A stretch of DNA of 64,000 bases from NCBI GenBank assembly GCA_930633495.1, contig CAKNFJ010000001.1, forward strand, positions 1,981,001 to 2,045,000, read 5' to 3'. The stretch's first letter is position 1. Every line of letters begins with the position of its first letter. The notes under the pieces are model-generated. The model saw only the letters and a program-made list of their open reading frames with translations. It was not told the origin of the DNA and did no database searches. Shown here piece by piece: positions 34,811-43,931 of this stretch. Position numbers and translations under genes: made by a program. This DNA comes from Hyphomicrobiales bacterium. GTDB lineage: Bacteria > Pseudomonadota > Alphaproteobacteria > Rhizobiales > Beijerinckiaceae.

Positions 34811-36316
34811 TCAGCCGACCTGCTTCAATCGCAAGATCCTTGCCCTGTGGCCGGCGACGCGCAAGCCATCGCCATCGAGCCAGAGACAGGGGCGCGAGCG
34901 CCAGGGGCCATGCAGCAGATCGGCCAGCGCGCGACCGTTCGGCAGCGGCGTCAGCCGCGAAACCGTGCCGCCAGACGGCCAGGGCATCAGCGCGTTGCCA
35001 TCTGCCCTGATCTCGATCTCGGTGCCGAAATGCGGATCGCGCCAGCGACCGACGAGGCGGGCATCCAATTTCGTGTCGGCCGGCACGCGCCGCAGCGAAC
35101 GCTGGACACCGCCGATCGCGCCGGACAGGCGATCCCGCCCATCCTGCCGCAGCCGGATGTCGAGATAGGCCGGCAGGCTGCGCAGCCCTCCCCCACCATC
35201 CGAAACGAGGCGCTCGTAGCCGCCCATGAAGCTGATCGAATCTGGAGTGAGCTCGGCCCAGAACGGTCCCTCTTCCGTCGAGAACAGCCCAGCGGGCGCA
35301 TCGGCAGGTTGGGGCAGTTGCTGCCCGAGCAGCGCCGCGAGCACCGTCATAGCCGGCCAGAGCGCCTCTTCCTCGCGATTGGTCAGCACGACCACGCCGG
35401 CGCCATGGGCCGGCGCCATCAGGAAATGGTTGCGGTAGCCGGTGAGCGAGCCGCCATGGCCAACGATGCCGGTCTCGCCGAGGCGGCTGCAGACGAGCCC
35501 AAGCCGATAGACACTCTCGCTGCCATCCGCGAAATGGCGCGGCGCCGTCAGGCGCTCAAGCATGCCGGCGAGCGGCCCGCGCCCGGCGAGCAGGGCGGAG
35601 GCCCAGCCGGCGAGGTCCGCTGCAGAGCCGGCGATGCCGCCCGAGGCGGAGAAATGGAAACCGTAATGGCCGCGCCGCCAGGCCGCGCCATCGCGCCAAT
35701 AACCGGTGGCGAGGCCGGGCAGGATCTCGGCCGCGTCATAAGGCAGCCGGAAGGCGAGGCCGAGCTCGCCGGAGAGTTCCGCGACGATGTCGGCATAGGG
35801 CCGCCCCGCGACCTGTTCCAGAATGCGCTGGCCGAGGCGCCAGCCGGTGTTGGAATAGGCCATCTCCGCGCCGGGCGCGGCGCTCAGCGACGGGAAGCGG
35901 CAGGCGAGCGCGAAAATCTCGTCGGCGCTCAGCGTCGCCGTGAAGGGCACACCCTGTTGCCAGAAGGCTTCCATCATGTCCGGCAGGCCGCCGGTCATGT
36001 CGAGCGCGCGGCCGAGCTCGACCGCGGCGAGCGGCCCCGGCAGCTCGGGCAGCCAGCGGCCGAGCGGCGCATCGAGCGGCACGCCCGCACGCAGCAATGC
36101 GATCGCCAGCACATGCTTGCTGATCGAGGCGAAGCGGCTCGGCGTCTGCGGCGTGAAGGGAAGCTGGTGGTCGATGCTGGCGAGGCCGCCGGCAAAGGCC
36201 TCGCGCACCCCGTCCCGATCGAACAGCACCACGGCGCCGCCCGGGCCGGCCTCGCGCTGCCAGCCCGCCGCAATCTCGCTCGCGCGCGCTGCGGCGCGCG
36301 TCCAGTCCAGGAGCAT
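34811..36316 (-). CDS. dap: D-aminopeptidase (serine beta-lactamase-like, DAP family)
   Basis: A 501-residue cytoplasmic hydrolase of family S12. Catalytic residues are visible: Ser64 and Lys67 in SISK, Tyr154 in YSN, and His287 in GHGGS. These positions match the Ochrobactrum anthropi D-aminopeptidase almost exactly (Ser62, Lys65, Tyr153, His287), and the extra 170-residue C-terminal part fits its B and C domains. It releases N-terminal D-amino acids from small peptides. The M20 gene upstream ends 11 bases before its start, so both are probably co-transcribed. Confidence 0.9.
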   Translation of the reverse strand: MLLDWTRAAARASEIAAGWQREAGPGGAVVLFDRDGVREAFAGGLASIDHQLPFTPQTPSRFASISKHVLAIALLRAGVPLDAPLGRWLPELPGPLAAVELGRALDMTGGLPDMMEAFWQQGVPFTATLSADEIFALACRFPSLSAAPGAEMAYSNTGWRLGQRILEQVAGRPYADIVAELSGELGLAFRLPYDAAEILPGLATGYWRDGAAWRRGHYGFHFSASGGIAGSAADLAGWASALLAGRGPLAGMLERLTAPRHFADGSESVYRLGLVCSRLGETGIVGHGGSLTGYRNHFLMAPAHGAGVVVLTNREEEALWPAMTVLAALLGQQLPQPADAPAGLFSTEEGPFWAELTPDSISFMGGYERLVSDGGGGLRSLPAYLDIRLRQDGRDRLSGAIGGVQRSLRRVPADTKLDARLVGRWRDPHFGTEIEIRADGNALMPWPSGGTVSRLTPLPNGRALADLLHGPWRSRPCLWLDGDGLRVAGHRARILRLKQVG

Positions 36317-36327
36317 CCGCCTTGTCC

Positions 36328-37485
36328 TCAGCCTCGCGGGGCTTCGCCGACCAGATTGCGCAGCGCCCGCATGAAGACGCGCGCTCCGGTGCCGATCGCG
36401 TCGTCGGGGAAGTCGAAATCAGGGTTGTGGAGATGGGCGGTGTCGCCGGAGCCCAGCAGGAACATCGCGGATTTCGAGCGGCGCCCGAACAGACCGAAAT
36501 CCTCCGAGCCGCGCGAGGGCGGCGTCGGGCCATGCGGCACCTTCTCCTCGTCCATCGCCCGGCGCAGCATCGCGACGGCCTCGGATTCGTTCTCGCAGTG
36601 GTGGAAGACGTCGTGATAGCTGATCTCGACGGTCAGCCGACCGGCTTCGGCGGCCTCACGCGCCAGCTTCTCGGCGGCTTCGCAGAGCGCGCCCATCTGC
36701 GCGTCGTTCACGGTGCGCAGCGTCGCCCAGAGCTCGCCATGGCCCGGCGTGATGCCGAAAGCCTGCTCGCCGATCTCGACATGGGTCACCGTGACCAGCC
36801 GGAAATTCGCATCGAGCGGCCCGCCGGGCCCGAGCGCGGTCAGGGCGGGGATCAGCGTCGCGATGGCCGGCGCCGGCGAACGGCCGTGCTCGGGGGTGGA
36901 GGCATGCGAGGTCTCGCCGGTGAGGACGATCTTGATGCCGCGCGAGGCGCAGTTGGCCGCGCCTTCCGAAATGCGGGCATGGCCTACGGGCACGCCCGGG
37001 CGATTATGCAGGGAGAAGGCGTAATCCGGCACGATCTCCTCGAATTTCGGATCGGCCATGACGGCGGCCGCACCCGCGCCAGTCTCCTCGGCCGGCTGGA
37101 ACAGCAGGATGGCGCGGCCGCGCCTGGGTGGATTGCGATAAAGCCCGCGCCCCAGCCCGGCGAGGATGGTCATGTGGCCGTCATGGCCGCAGAGATGCCC
37201 CTTGCCGGGTATTTCGGAGCGATGATCGCTCACGGAGAGCTCCTCGATCGGCAGCGCATCGAGCTCGGCGCGGATCAGGACGGTGGGGCCGGGCTCCGAA
37301 CCTTCATAGATGACCGCGACGCCATGGCCGCCGAGCCCGGTGACGATGCGGTCCGGCTGGGTCGGCTCAAGGAATTCGACGATCGTGGCGGCGGTCTCGC
37401 GCTCCTCGCCCGAAATCTCGGGCCTCCGATGCAGCCGATGCCGCAGATCGACGAGATCGACCATATCGCTGTTGGTCAGGAACAC
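36328..37485 (-). CDS. M20-family amidohydrolase
   Basis: A 385-residue aminoacylase or carboxypeptidase-like enzyme. Metal-site motifs are GHLCGHDGHMTIL, FQPAEETGAGA and SLHNRPG, typical of the hippurate/indole-acetyl-amino acid hydrolase group. The start is GTG at 37485: GGGAGG lies 8 bases before it, and upstream residues in the frame do not look like the family. It precedes the D-aminopeptidase gene by 11 bases, suggesting joint processing of peptides or N-acyl amino acids. Confidence 0.9.
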   Translation of the reverse strand: MFLTNSDMVDLVDLRHRLHRRPEISGEERETAATIVEFLEPTQPDRIVTGLGGHGVAVIYEGSEPGPTVLIRAELDALPIEELSVSDHRSEIPGKGHLCGHDGHMTILAGLGRGLYRNPPRRGRAILLFQPAEETGAGAAAVMADPKFEEIVPDYAFSLHNRPGVPVGHARISEGAANCASRGIKIVLTGETSHASTPEHGRSPAPAIATLIPALTALGPGGPLDANFRLVTVTHVEIGEQAFGITPGHGELWATLRTVNDAQMGALCEAAEKLAREAAEAGRLTVEISYHDVFHHCENESEAVAMLRRAMDEEKVPHGPTPPSRGSEDFGLFGRRSKSAMFLLGSGDTAHLHNPDFDFPDDAIGTGARVFMRALRNLVGEAPRG

Positions 37486-37589
37486 GGATGAGCCTCCCGG
37501 GGCACAGTCTTGTTGCCCGCAGAGGTTCGACAATTCATCCGCTTCGGCAACCCGCATCGTCGCCGGGGCCGGCATGCGCGGGCGCGAGA

Positions 37590-37817
37590 TCAGTTGCCGA
37601 GTTCGGCCTCAACCTCGGCGTCGAAAGCGCGCGCCAGCATCACCCGGCAGGCTTCCGCCTGCTCGCGAGCGCTGTCGAGCGCGATATGAGGCATGATTTC
37701 CGCGAGATCGCGGAGCGCAAAATCCACGGCCGACAGCAGGCCGAGCGCGGGCTCGGGCATGGCGGGGGACTGTTGCGGGCGGCGGAACGCGATGACCTGA
37801 CCCATAGGCATACTCAC
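37590..37817 (-). CDS. Small hypothetical protein
   Basis: A 75-residue protein, not recognised. It starts MSMPMGQVIAFRRPQQ and continues as two helices (LLSAVDFALRDLAEIMPHIALD and REQAEACRVMLARAFDAEV in parts) with a short acidic end. The second methionine (37811) is an alternative start. It lies on the same strand just upstream of the M20 gene. Confidence 0.6.
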   Translation of the reverse strand: MSMPMGQVIAFRRPQQSPAMPEPALGLLSAVDFALRDLAEIMPHIALDSAREQAEACRVMLARAFDAEVEAELGN

Positions 37818-37898
37818 ACTGACGGCGAATCGACCTTCAGTGTGCGGGGCGAGGTTTCAGAAAGTGGTTAACGGCGAAATTGCGGCAGGCGACTTGCG

Positions 37899-38639
37899 TC
37901 AACCATAACCGTGAAGGCTGGCGCCGTGGCGCTTCAGCCAGGCTTCCGCCTGCTCGGTATGCGGGCACAGCTTGTGGGTCAGGGCCCAGAAGCGATGCGA
38001 ATGGTTCATCTCCTTGAGATGCGCGACCTCATGGGCCGCGAGATAGTCGAGCACCGAGGCCGGCGCGAGAATCAGCCGCCAGGAGAAGCTGAGATGGCCC
38101 TGCGAGGAGCAGGAGCCCCAGCGGCTCGTGGTGTCGCGGATCGTGATCTTGCGGGCCGGGATGCCAAGCGCCGTAGTGTGGCGGCGCACGGCCTTCTCCA
38201 GATCCTCGAGCGCGAGCCGCCGCAGGAAATCCCTGACCCGGCGCGGCACATGGGCGGTCTCGCCCGCAACTGCGATGATCGGAGCGCCATCCTTGTCCTG
38301 CGTGGCCTGGGTTACTCCCCGCGCCTTCGACCAGTGGACGATGCGGTGCGGCTCGCCGCGCAGCGGCACGAGTTGGCCGGGTTCGAAGGGCACCGCCAAG
38401 GGGCGCTTCGCGATGCGTGCCGCGATCCAGCCGCCATGGTTCTCGGCGAAGGTCCGGCCGGCCGCGAAATCGGCCCGCTCGGGCAAGGTCAGGGTCGTCT
38501 CGCCTGTCGCCTGCGAGACGCGCAACGTCATCCGCCGCGCATTGGCGCGCCGCTTGATCAGGACGGGATAGCGCGTGCCGGCATGCACGACCTCGATCCG
38601 GTCGGGGTCCGGCTGGCGCCTGAACAGGGAAATGCGCAT
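37899..38639 (-). CDS. YgjP-like zinc metallopeptidase (DUF45)
   Basis: A 246-residue protein of the M48-related DUF45/YgjP family. The zinc site AAHEVAHLKEMNHSHRFW supplies HExxH and a third histidine, and RWGSCSSQGHLSFSWRL precedes it as in SprT-like proteins. The role is uncertain; E. coli YgjP was reported to hydrolyse UTP, while the fold suggests a protease. It is a single gene ahead of phaZ's 3' end. Confidence 0.9.
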   Translation of the reverse strand: MRISLFRRQPDPDRIEVVHAGTRYPVLIKRRANARRMTLRVSQATGETTLTLPERADFAAGRTFAENHGGWIAARIAKRPLAVPFEPGQLVPLRGEPHRIVHWSKARGVTQATQDKDGAPIIAVAGETAHVPRRVRDFLRRLALEDLEKAVRRHTTALGIPARKITIRDTTSRWGSCSSQGHLSFSWRLILAPASVLDYLAAHEVAHLKEMNHSHRFWALTHKLCPHTEQAEAWLKRHGASLHGYG

Positions 38640-38695
38640 CGCCCGCGATTGTGCTGGATTCGCGGGCGATGGGGAAGAGAGGCCGTCGGGCTTCC

Positions 38696-40012
38696 TCAGC
38701 CGACGACCTTCAGGGCCTTGCGCTGTTCGCCCGCGCTGTCGACGCGGCGCTCCTTGGCGGCCTCCATGTCGAGGCTGACCATGAAGTCGGAGATGCGCGG
38801 CTGGATTTCCGACCGGAAGCGCGAGCCGTTGAAGACGCCGTAATGGCCGACCTTCGGCTGGAGGTAATGGACGCGCTTTTCGGCTGGGATGTTGACGCAG
38901 AGATCATGCGCGGCTTGCGTCTGGCCGACGCCGGAGATGTCGTCCATCTCGCCTTCGACCGTCATGAGCGCGACGCGCCGAACCGCGGTGAGATCGACCG
39001 GCTTGTCGCGGTGCATCATCTCGCCCTTGGGCAGGGCATGCTGGACGAAGACGGTGTCGACGGTCTGCAGATAGAACTCGGCAGTCAGATCCATCACCGC
39101 GAGGTACTCGTCGTAGAACTCGCGATGTTTCTCGGCGGAATCGCCGTCGCCGCCGACGAGGTGCTTGAACATGTCGTAATGGGCGGTGACATGGCGGTCG
39201 AGATTCATCGCCATGAAGCCCGAAAGCTGCATGAAGCCCGGATAGACCTGCCGGAACGCGCCCATATGCGGGAAGGGCACGACCGTGATGCAGTTGCGGC
39301 GGAACCAGTCCGTGCCGCGCTCCATCGCAACCTGATTCACCGCGGTCGGCGAGCGGCGCGTATCGATCGGGCCGCCCATCAGCGTCATCGAGCGGGGCGC
39401 GCAGGGATCGAGCTCGGCCTCCATCCGCGCGATCGCGGCGAGGACAGGCACGGAGGGCTGGCAGATCGCCATGACATGGGTGTCCGGCCCGAGCATCTGC
39501 AGCATGCCGATGACGTAGTCGATATAGTCGTCGAGGTCGAAACGGCCCTCGGTGAGCGGCACGAGGCGCGCATCTGTCCAGTCGGTGATGTAGACCTCAT
39601 GGCCAGGCAGGAAGGCCTCGACCGTGCCGCGCAGCAGCGTGGCGTAGTGGCCCGACATCGGCGCCACCATCAGCACCTTGGGCTGCGGCTTGCGCCGGCC
39701 GGCGATCTTGCGATCGAAATAGACGAGCTTGCAGAAGGGGCGCTCCCAGACGACACGCTCCTCGACCGGCACCTTGACGCCGTTGATCGTCGTCTCGTCG
39801 AGCCCGAAGGCCGGCTTGCCGTAACGGCGCGTCACACGTTCGAACAACTCGCAGGACGCGGCGAGCGTGCGGCCGAGCGGCGTGTAGGTCAGCGGATTCG
39901 CCGGATTCTTGAACGCCAGATGCATCGCATCGGAGATGCCCCGCACGGGACTCACCATCATGTGCACCGCTTCGTAGGCATGGTAGGCAAACGACATGGG
40001 GGCCCCGTACAT
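38696..40012 (-). CDS. phaZ: Intracellular poly(3-hydroxybutyrate) depolymerase
   Basis: A 438-residue PhaZ acting on native PHB granules in the cytoplasm. The alpha/beta hydrolase nucleophile is a cysteine, Cys184 in ICQPSVPVLAA, matching Cys183 of Cupriavidus PhaZ1. The other motifs MVAPMSGHYATLLRG and LQPKVGHYGVFNGSRF (catalytic histidine) are family hallmarks. The ATG at 40012 (MYGAPMSFAYHAYE) has GGAAGGA upstream. It diverges from regB, sharing a 112-base intergenic region. Confidence 0.94.
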   Translation of the reverse strand: MYGAPMSFAYHAYEAVHMMVSPVRGISDAMHLAFKNPANPLTYTPLGRTLAASCELFERVTRRYGKPAFGLDETTINGVKVPVEERVVWERPFCKLVYFDRKIAGRRKPQPKVLMVAPMSGHYATLLRGTVEAFLPGHEVYITDWTDARLVPLTEGRFDLDDYIDYVIGMLQMLGPDTHVMAICQPSVPVLAAIARMEAELDPCAPRSMTLMGGPIDTRRSPTAVNQVAMERGTDWFRRNCITVVPFPHMGAFRQVYPGFMQLSGFMAMNLDRHVTAHYDMFKHLVGGDGDSAEKHREFYDEYLAVMDLTAEFYLQTVDTVFVQHALPKGEMMHRDKPVDLTAVRRVALMTVEGEMDDISGVGQTQAAHDLCVNIPAEKRVHYLQPKVGHYGVFNGSRFRSEIQPRISDFMVSLDMEAAKERRVDSAGEQRKALKVVG

Positions 40013-40124
40013 GCGATCGAGTGTCCTTCCGGCGGCGCAACAAATAATGATGCGTCGCAATAACGCACCTTACGTTGATTTTCTTCTCATTCAACCCGGC
40101 TAATGACTAAGAATTTCCTGCCAT

Positions 40125-41534
40125 GTGGATGAACCCGTCATTTCCGGCCTCGGCCGGCGCCCGAAAGGGAGCCCGCCAGCCGTGAGCGCCCCGGATCTTT
40201 CTGCCCCCCTGCTCACGCATTCGGGCCGTCATTTGCGGCTCGATACGCTGGTCAGGCTGCGCTGGCTCGCCATCGCGGGCCAGAGCGTCGCCGTGGCCGG
40301 CGTGCATTTCGGCCTCGGCTTCCCCCTGCCCTTCGGCTGGTGCTTCATCGTCATCGCCGTCTCGGCCTGGCTCAACATCGCGCTGCGCATCCGCTTTCCG
40401 TTGAGTCATCGGCTGAACGACCGGCCAGCGACGGCCCTGCTCGGCTTCGACATCGTCCAGCTCGCGGCGCTGCTCTTCATGACCGGCGGGCTGCAGAATC
40501 CATTCTCGATCCTGTTCCTGGCGCCCGTGATGATTTCGGCGACGGCGCTGCCGCCGCAGCGCACACTGGTGCTGGGCCTGCTGGCGATGGGTCTGGCCAC
40601 GCTGCTCAGCCGCTATCACCTGCCCCTGCCCTGGGCAGGCGACGACCGGCCGGTGCTGCCCCCCTTCTACCAGCTCGGCAACTGGGTGGCGCTGGTGCTC
40701 GGCCTCGCCTTCACCGGCATCTATGCCTGGCGCGTCGCCAAGGAGGCGCGCGATCTTTCCGACGCGCTCGCCGCGACGGAACTCGTCCTGGCGCGCGAGC
40801 AGCACCTCTCCCAGCTCGACGGGCTGGCGGCGGCCGCCGCCCACGAGCTCGGCACCCCGCTCGGCACGATCGCGCTGGTCGCGCGCGAACTCACCCGCCT
40901 CGCCCCGCCGGACGGCGAGATGGCGGAGGACATCGCCCTGCTGCGCGAGCAGGTCGAGCGCTGCCGCGGCATCCTCGGCAAGCTCTCCAGCCTGCAGGAC
41001 GACGATGCCGGGCCGCTCGACCAGCTGACGCTCCGGTTGCTCATCGAAGAGGCGGCCGGGCCGCAACGGCCTTTCGGCGTACCCTTCGAGATCGCCATGA
41101 CCGGCGACAAGCCGGAGCCGGTCTGCCGCCGCAATCCCGGCATGATCTACGGCCTCGGCAATATCGTCGACAACGCGGTCGACTTCGCCCGCTCGACCGT
41201 GACGATCGCGGCCGAGTGGACGCCGAGCCGCGTCGTGCTGACCATCGCGGATGACGGGCCGGGCTTCCCATCCGACGTGCTGATGCGCGCCGGCGAGCCC
41301 TATCTCTCGCGCGGCAGCGGCGAAGGCCGGGCCGGCGGCGGCCTCGGGCTCGGCCTCTTCATCGCCAAGACGCTGCTCGAACGCGGCGGTGCGACGCTGA
41401 CATTCTCGAACCTCCCCGCCCCGGCAAGCGGCGCCTCGATCCGAATCACCTGGCCCCGCGAGGTGTTCGAAGCCAACCTGCCGACCGGCGGGACTACCCA
41501 GCCGGGGGCATCGGCATTACATGAATTGGGCTGA
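40125..41534 (+). CDS. regB: Redox-sensing histidine kinase RegB/ActS
   Basis: A 469-residue membrane kinase. Six hydrophobic helices span about 45-205, with the RegB-specific quinone-related heptapeptide GGLQNPF at 121-127. The H-box is HELGTPLGTIA (His240), and the redox-active cysteine of RegB corresponds to Cys280 in ERCRGIL. The ATPase domain has NIVDNAVDFA, DDGPGF and GGLGLGLFIAK. It should phosphorylate RegA under low oxygen. regA follows after about 87 bases, without a senC gene between. Confidence 0.94.
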   Translation: MDEPVISGLGRRPKGSPPAVSAPDLSAPLLTHSGRHLRLDTLVRLRWLAIAGQSVAVAGVHFGLGFPLPFGWCFIVIAVSAWLNIALRIRFPLSHRLNDRPATALLGFDIVQLAALLFMTGGLQNPFSILFLAPVMISATALPPQRTLVLGLLAMGLATLLSRYHLPLPWAGDDRPVLPPFYQLGNWVALVLGLAFTGIYAWRVAKEARDLSDALAATELVLAREQHLSQLDGLAAAAAHELGTPLGTIALVARELTRLAPPDGEMAEDIALLREQVERCRGILGKLSSLQDDDAGPLDQLTLRLLIEEAAGPQRPFGVPFEIAMTGDKPEPVCRRNPGMIYGLGNIVDNAVDFARSTVTIAAEWTPSRVVLTIADDGPGFPSDVLMRAGEPYLSRGSGEGRAGGGLGLGLFIAKTLLERGGATLTFSNLPAPASGASIRITWPREVFEANLPTGGTTQPGASALHELG

Positions 41535-41621
41535 GAGCGAACCAGGACGGTTCGCAACCGGCGTTTCGACATAAAACTTCGCGCCGCCGCAGCGCGCATG
41601 GACAAGCGGCAGGAGACCATG

Positions 41622-42185
41622 ATGCAGGACAATTCGAGCGAGACCGGCAACGCCGCCAATGCGGACATGTCGCTATTGCTGGTCGATGACGACAAGCCGT
41701 TCCTCACCCGTCTCGCCCGGGCCATGGAAGGCCGCGGCTATGCGGTCCGCACCGCCGATACGGTGGCGGCCGGGCTCGCCGCGGTCGAGGAGGCTGCGCC
41801 GGCTTTCGCCGTGATCGACCTGCGCCTCGGCGACGGCAACGGCCTCGACGTCATCGCCCGCCTGAAGGAGCGCCGGCCGGAAGCGCGCGGTGTGGTCCTC
41901 ACCGGCTACGGCAACATTGCCACCGCCGTCAGCGCCGTGAAGCTCGGCGCCTTCGACTTCCTCGCCAAGCCGGCCGATGCCGACGAGATTCACGCGGCGC
42001 TCGCCGCCGCGCGCGATGCCAGGCCGCAGCCGCCTGAGAACCCGATGTCGGCCGACCGGGTCCGGTGGGAGCATATCCAGCGCGTCTACGAATTGTGCAG
42101 CCGCAATGTTTCGGAAACGGCGCGCCGTCTGGGCATGCACCGGCGCACGCTTCAACGGATCCTCGCCAAGCGCGCCCCGCGCTGA
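41622..42185 (+). CDS. regA: Response regulator RegA/ActR
   Basis: A 187-residue global redox regulator. The receiver has DDD and the phosphoacceptor Asp66 in VIDLRLGDGNG, and the C-terminal Fis-like HTH is nearly canonical (NVSETARRLGMHRRTLQRIL). The frame opens at 41598, but ATG 41622 is preferred: AGGAG lies 6 bases before it. The pair should control energy metabolism genes, perhaps including the divergent phaZ. Confidence 0.94.
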   Translation: MQDNSSETGNAANADMSLLLVDDDKPFLTRLARAMEGRGYAVRTADTVAAGLAAVEEAAPAFAVIDLRLGDGNGLDVIARLKERRPEARGVVLTGYGNIATAVSAVKLGAFDFLAKPADADEIHAALAAARDARPQPPENPMSADRVRWEHIQRVYELCSRNVSETARRLGMHRRTLQRILAKRAPR

Positions 42186-42227
42186 TCCGGCGTCCCGGAT
42201 CGTTCGCGCGCGGGCCGTCGAAGCTGC

Positions 42228-42695
42228 TCAGCCCGGAACGACCGGGTCCTCGATGTCCGCCAGCCGGCTCGATGCCAGCCGGGCCAAGGCTATGGTCAGC
42301 ATCTTCCGGCGGGCCGGGCTCAGGGGATGCCGCGGCGGGGCGCGCAGCATCTCGCCGCCATAAGCATCCGCGACGATCAGCCCGACATCGTCCGGCAGGA
42401 TCTCGCGCGGAAACTCCGGTGCGACCGCGAAGAGAAAACCGTCGCAATAATCGCGATAGTCCGGCCATTTGCCATCGACGCGGTAATCCGCGATGCCGGA
42501 CTTGACCTCGACGACCCACAGCTCGCCCGTGTGCGAGAGCGCGACGATGTCGCCGCGCCGGCCGTTGGCGAAAGTCATCTCCTTGACGATGGCATAGCCG
42601 CGCTCGCGCAGATGCCGGGCCGCACCACGACAGACCATGCGTGTGATGTCAGGCCGCGCCGGCGGCTGGTCGAGGGCGGTATCCGGAAGGGACAT
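42228..42695 (-). CDS. mmcB: MmcB family DNA repair protein
   Basis: A 155-residue protein of the MmcB family (COG5321), linked in Caulobacter to mitomycin C resistance and the SOS response. It looks like a PD-(D/E)XK nuclease: [40 protein letters not shown]. The ATG at 42695 fits the family; the frame continues upstream without similarity. A LexA-like site lies directly in front. Confidence 0.88.
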   Translation of the reverse strand: MSLPDTALDQPPARPDITRMVCRGAARHLRERGYAIVKEMTFANGRRGDIVALSHTGELWVVEVKSGIADYRVDGKWPDYRDYCDGFLFAVAPEFPREILPDDVGLIVADAYGGEMLRAPPRHPLSPARRKMLTIALARLASSRLADIEDPVVPG

Positions 42696-42703
42696 GGCCT
42701 TAT

Positions 42704-42718
42704 GTTCCCTCTTTGTTT
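42704..42718 (-). promoter_or_regulatory. LexA-like SOS box before mmcB
   Basis: GTTC-N7-GTTT matches the alphaproteobacterial LexA site GTTC-N7-GTTC with one mismatch. It lies 9-23 bases upstream of the mmcB start, over the expected promoter. The gene's known SOS control in Caulobacter supports it. Confidence 0.5.
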
Positions 42719-42947
42719 CAGGAGATGCAAGCCCTGCCGGAGGGCGCGCTGCGATCGGCATCATCGCGTCTCGTTCCGCATGCGCTCAGCCGCGATCTCC
42801 CTTTTGCATGAACGCGACCGCCTGAGGGCGGGGATTGACCGCCGCGGCTTCCGGGCCATGTTTCGGCAAGGATCGTGCGAATCTGCGAGCCAGCGGCTAA
42901 AGCAGAAGCGGGCGCCGGCCAAAGCCGACCGGCATGAGGAGATCGTC

Positions 42948-43343
42948 ATGGACATCATGCGCGCGGGTTCGCGGCCCTCCGGGAAAGGGCCGGCCGACTG
43001 GTTCAGCGGAACGGTCAGGATCGACCCGCTGTTCAATCCGCACGCGCCGGAACGCGTGCAGGGCGCCAGCGTCACCTTCGAGCCGGGCGCGCGCACCGCC
43101 TGGCATACCCATCCGCGCGGTCAGACGCTGATCGTGGTCAGCGGGGTCGGCCGCGTGCAGCGCTGGGGCGGACCGATCGAGGAGATCCGGCCGGGCGACG
43201 TGGTCTGGTTCCCGCCCGGCGAAAAGCACTGGCACGGCGCGGCGCCGACCACCGCGATGAACCATATCGCGGTTCAGGAGGTCGAGGACGGTAAAGCCGT
43301 GGACTGGCTCGAGAAGGTCTCCGACGAGCAGTACAGCGGCTGA
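42948..43343 (+). CDS. Single-domain cupin protein
   Basis: A 131-residue cupin. The two metal-binding motifs are visible: [18 protein letters not shown] and the later [12 protein letters not shown]. It starts [21 protein letters not shown], a beginning shared by cupins often encoded near carboxymuconolactone decarboxylase-like proteins. The ATG at 42948 has GAGGAG upstream; the longer frame from 42327 is antisense to mmcB and rejected. Function is unassigned. Confidence 0.87.
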   Translation: MDIMRAGSRPSGKGPADWFSGTVRIDPLFNPHAPERVQGASVTFEPGARTAWHTHPRGQTLIVVSGVGRVQRWGGPIEEIRPGDVVWFPPGEKHWHGAAPTTAMNHIAVQEVEDGKAVDWLEKVSDEQYSG

Positions 43344-43371
43344 AGGCAGGCCCGGCCGGCGGCGGTGGCGA

Positions 43372-43905
43372 TCAGCCGTCCCGCCTTGTGCCGGGGCCGG
43401 ATTGCAAGGCGGCTTCGGCATAGCGCGCGACAAGCTGCTTCTGCACATCCGTCTCGGGGCCCGAACCGGCGGCGGCGATGGTTGCGGTCGCGGCCTCCCC
43501 ACTCAGGCCGAGCGCGACGAGAATGCAGGTCGCGACCATGCCCGTCCGTCCGATCCCGGCGGCGCAATGCACGAACAGCGCCCGCCCGGCCTCCAGATCG
43601 CGCGCAGCCGCTTCGGCGAGAGCCTTCAGCCCCCCGTGATCCTCCGGCACGCCGAAGTCGCCGATCGGAAAGCGGGTTACCGGAAAGCCGAGCTCGGCCT
43701 GCCTTGCGGCATAGTCCGGCGCTTTCGACGCAATCTCATCCATCGGCGTCAGGCAGATGACGCGGGCGACGCTCTGCCGGTTCAGATCGGCCAGATCATC
43801 CGCCAGAGGCCGCAAGCGGCCCGGCATCGGCCCGAGCCAGAGCGTGCCGGCAACGCCGGCTGGCAGATTCACCCGCCGCATGAAACCCGTCTGGACGCTG
43901 TTCAT
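43372..43905 (-). CDS. Dual-specificity / tyrosine protein phosphatase-like protein
   Basis: A 177-residue cysteine phosphatase. The P-loop HCAAGIGRTG gives Cys114 and Arg120, and the general acid is Asp83 in IGDFGVP. Substrate may be protein or phosphoinositide-like; bacterial members are little studied. The ATG at 43905 has AGAGG upstream. It lies 26 bases beyond ackA on the same strand and may be the last gene of the 43-54 kb run. Confidence 0.87.
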   Translation of the reverse strand: MNSVQTGFMRRVNLPAGVAGTLWLGPMPGRLRPLADDLADLNRQSVARVICLTPMDEIASKAPDYAARQAELGFPVTRFPIGDFGVPEDHGGLKALAEAAARDLEAGRALFVHCAAGIGRTGMVATCILVALGLSGEAATATIAAAGSGPETDVQKQLVARYAEAALQSGPGTRRDG

Positions 43906-43931
43906 TGCAGCAGCCTCTCTCATTGTCTCGA

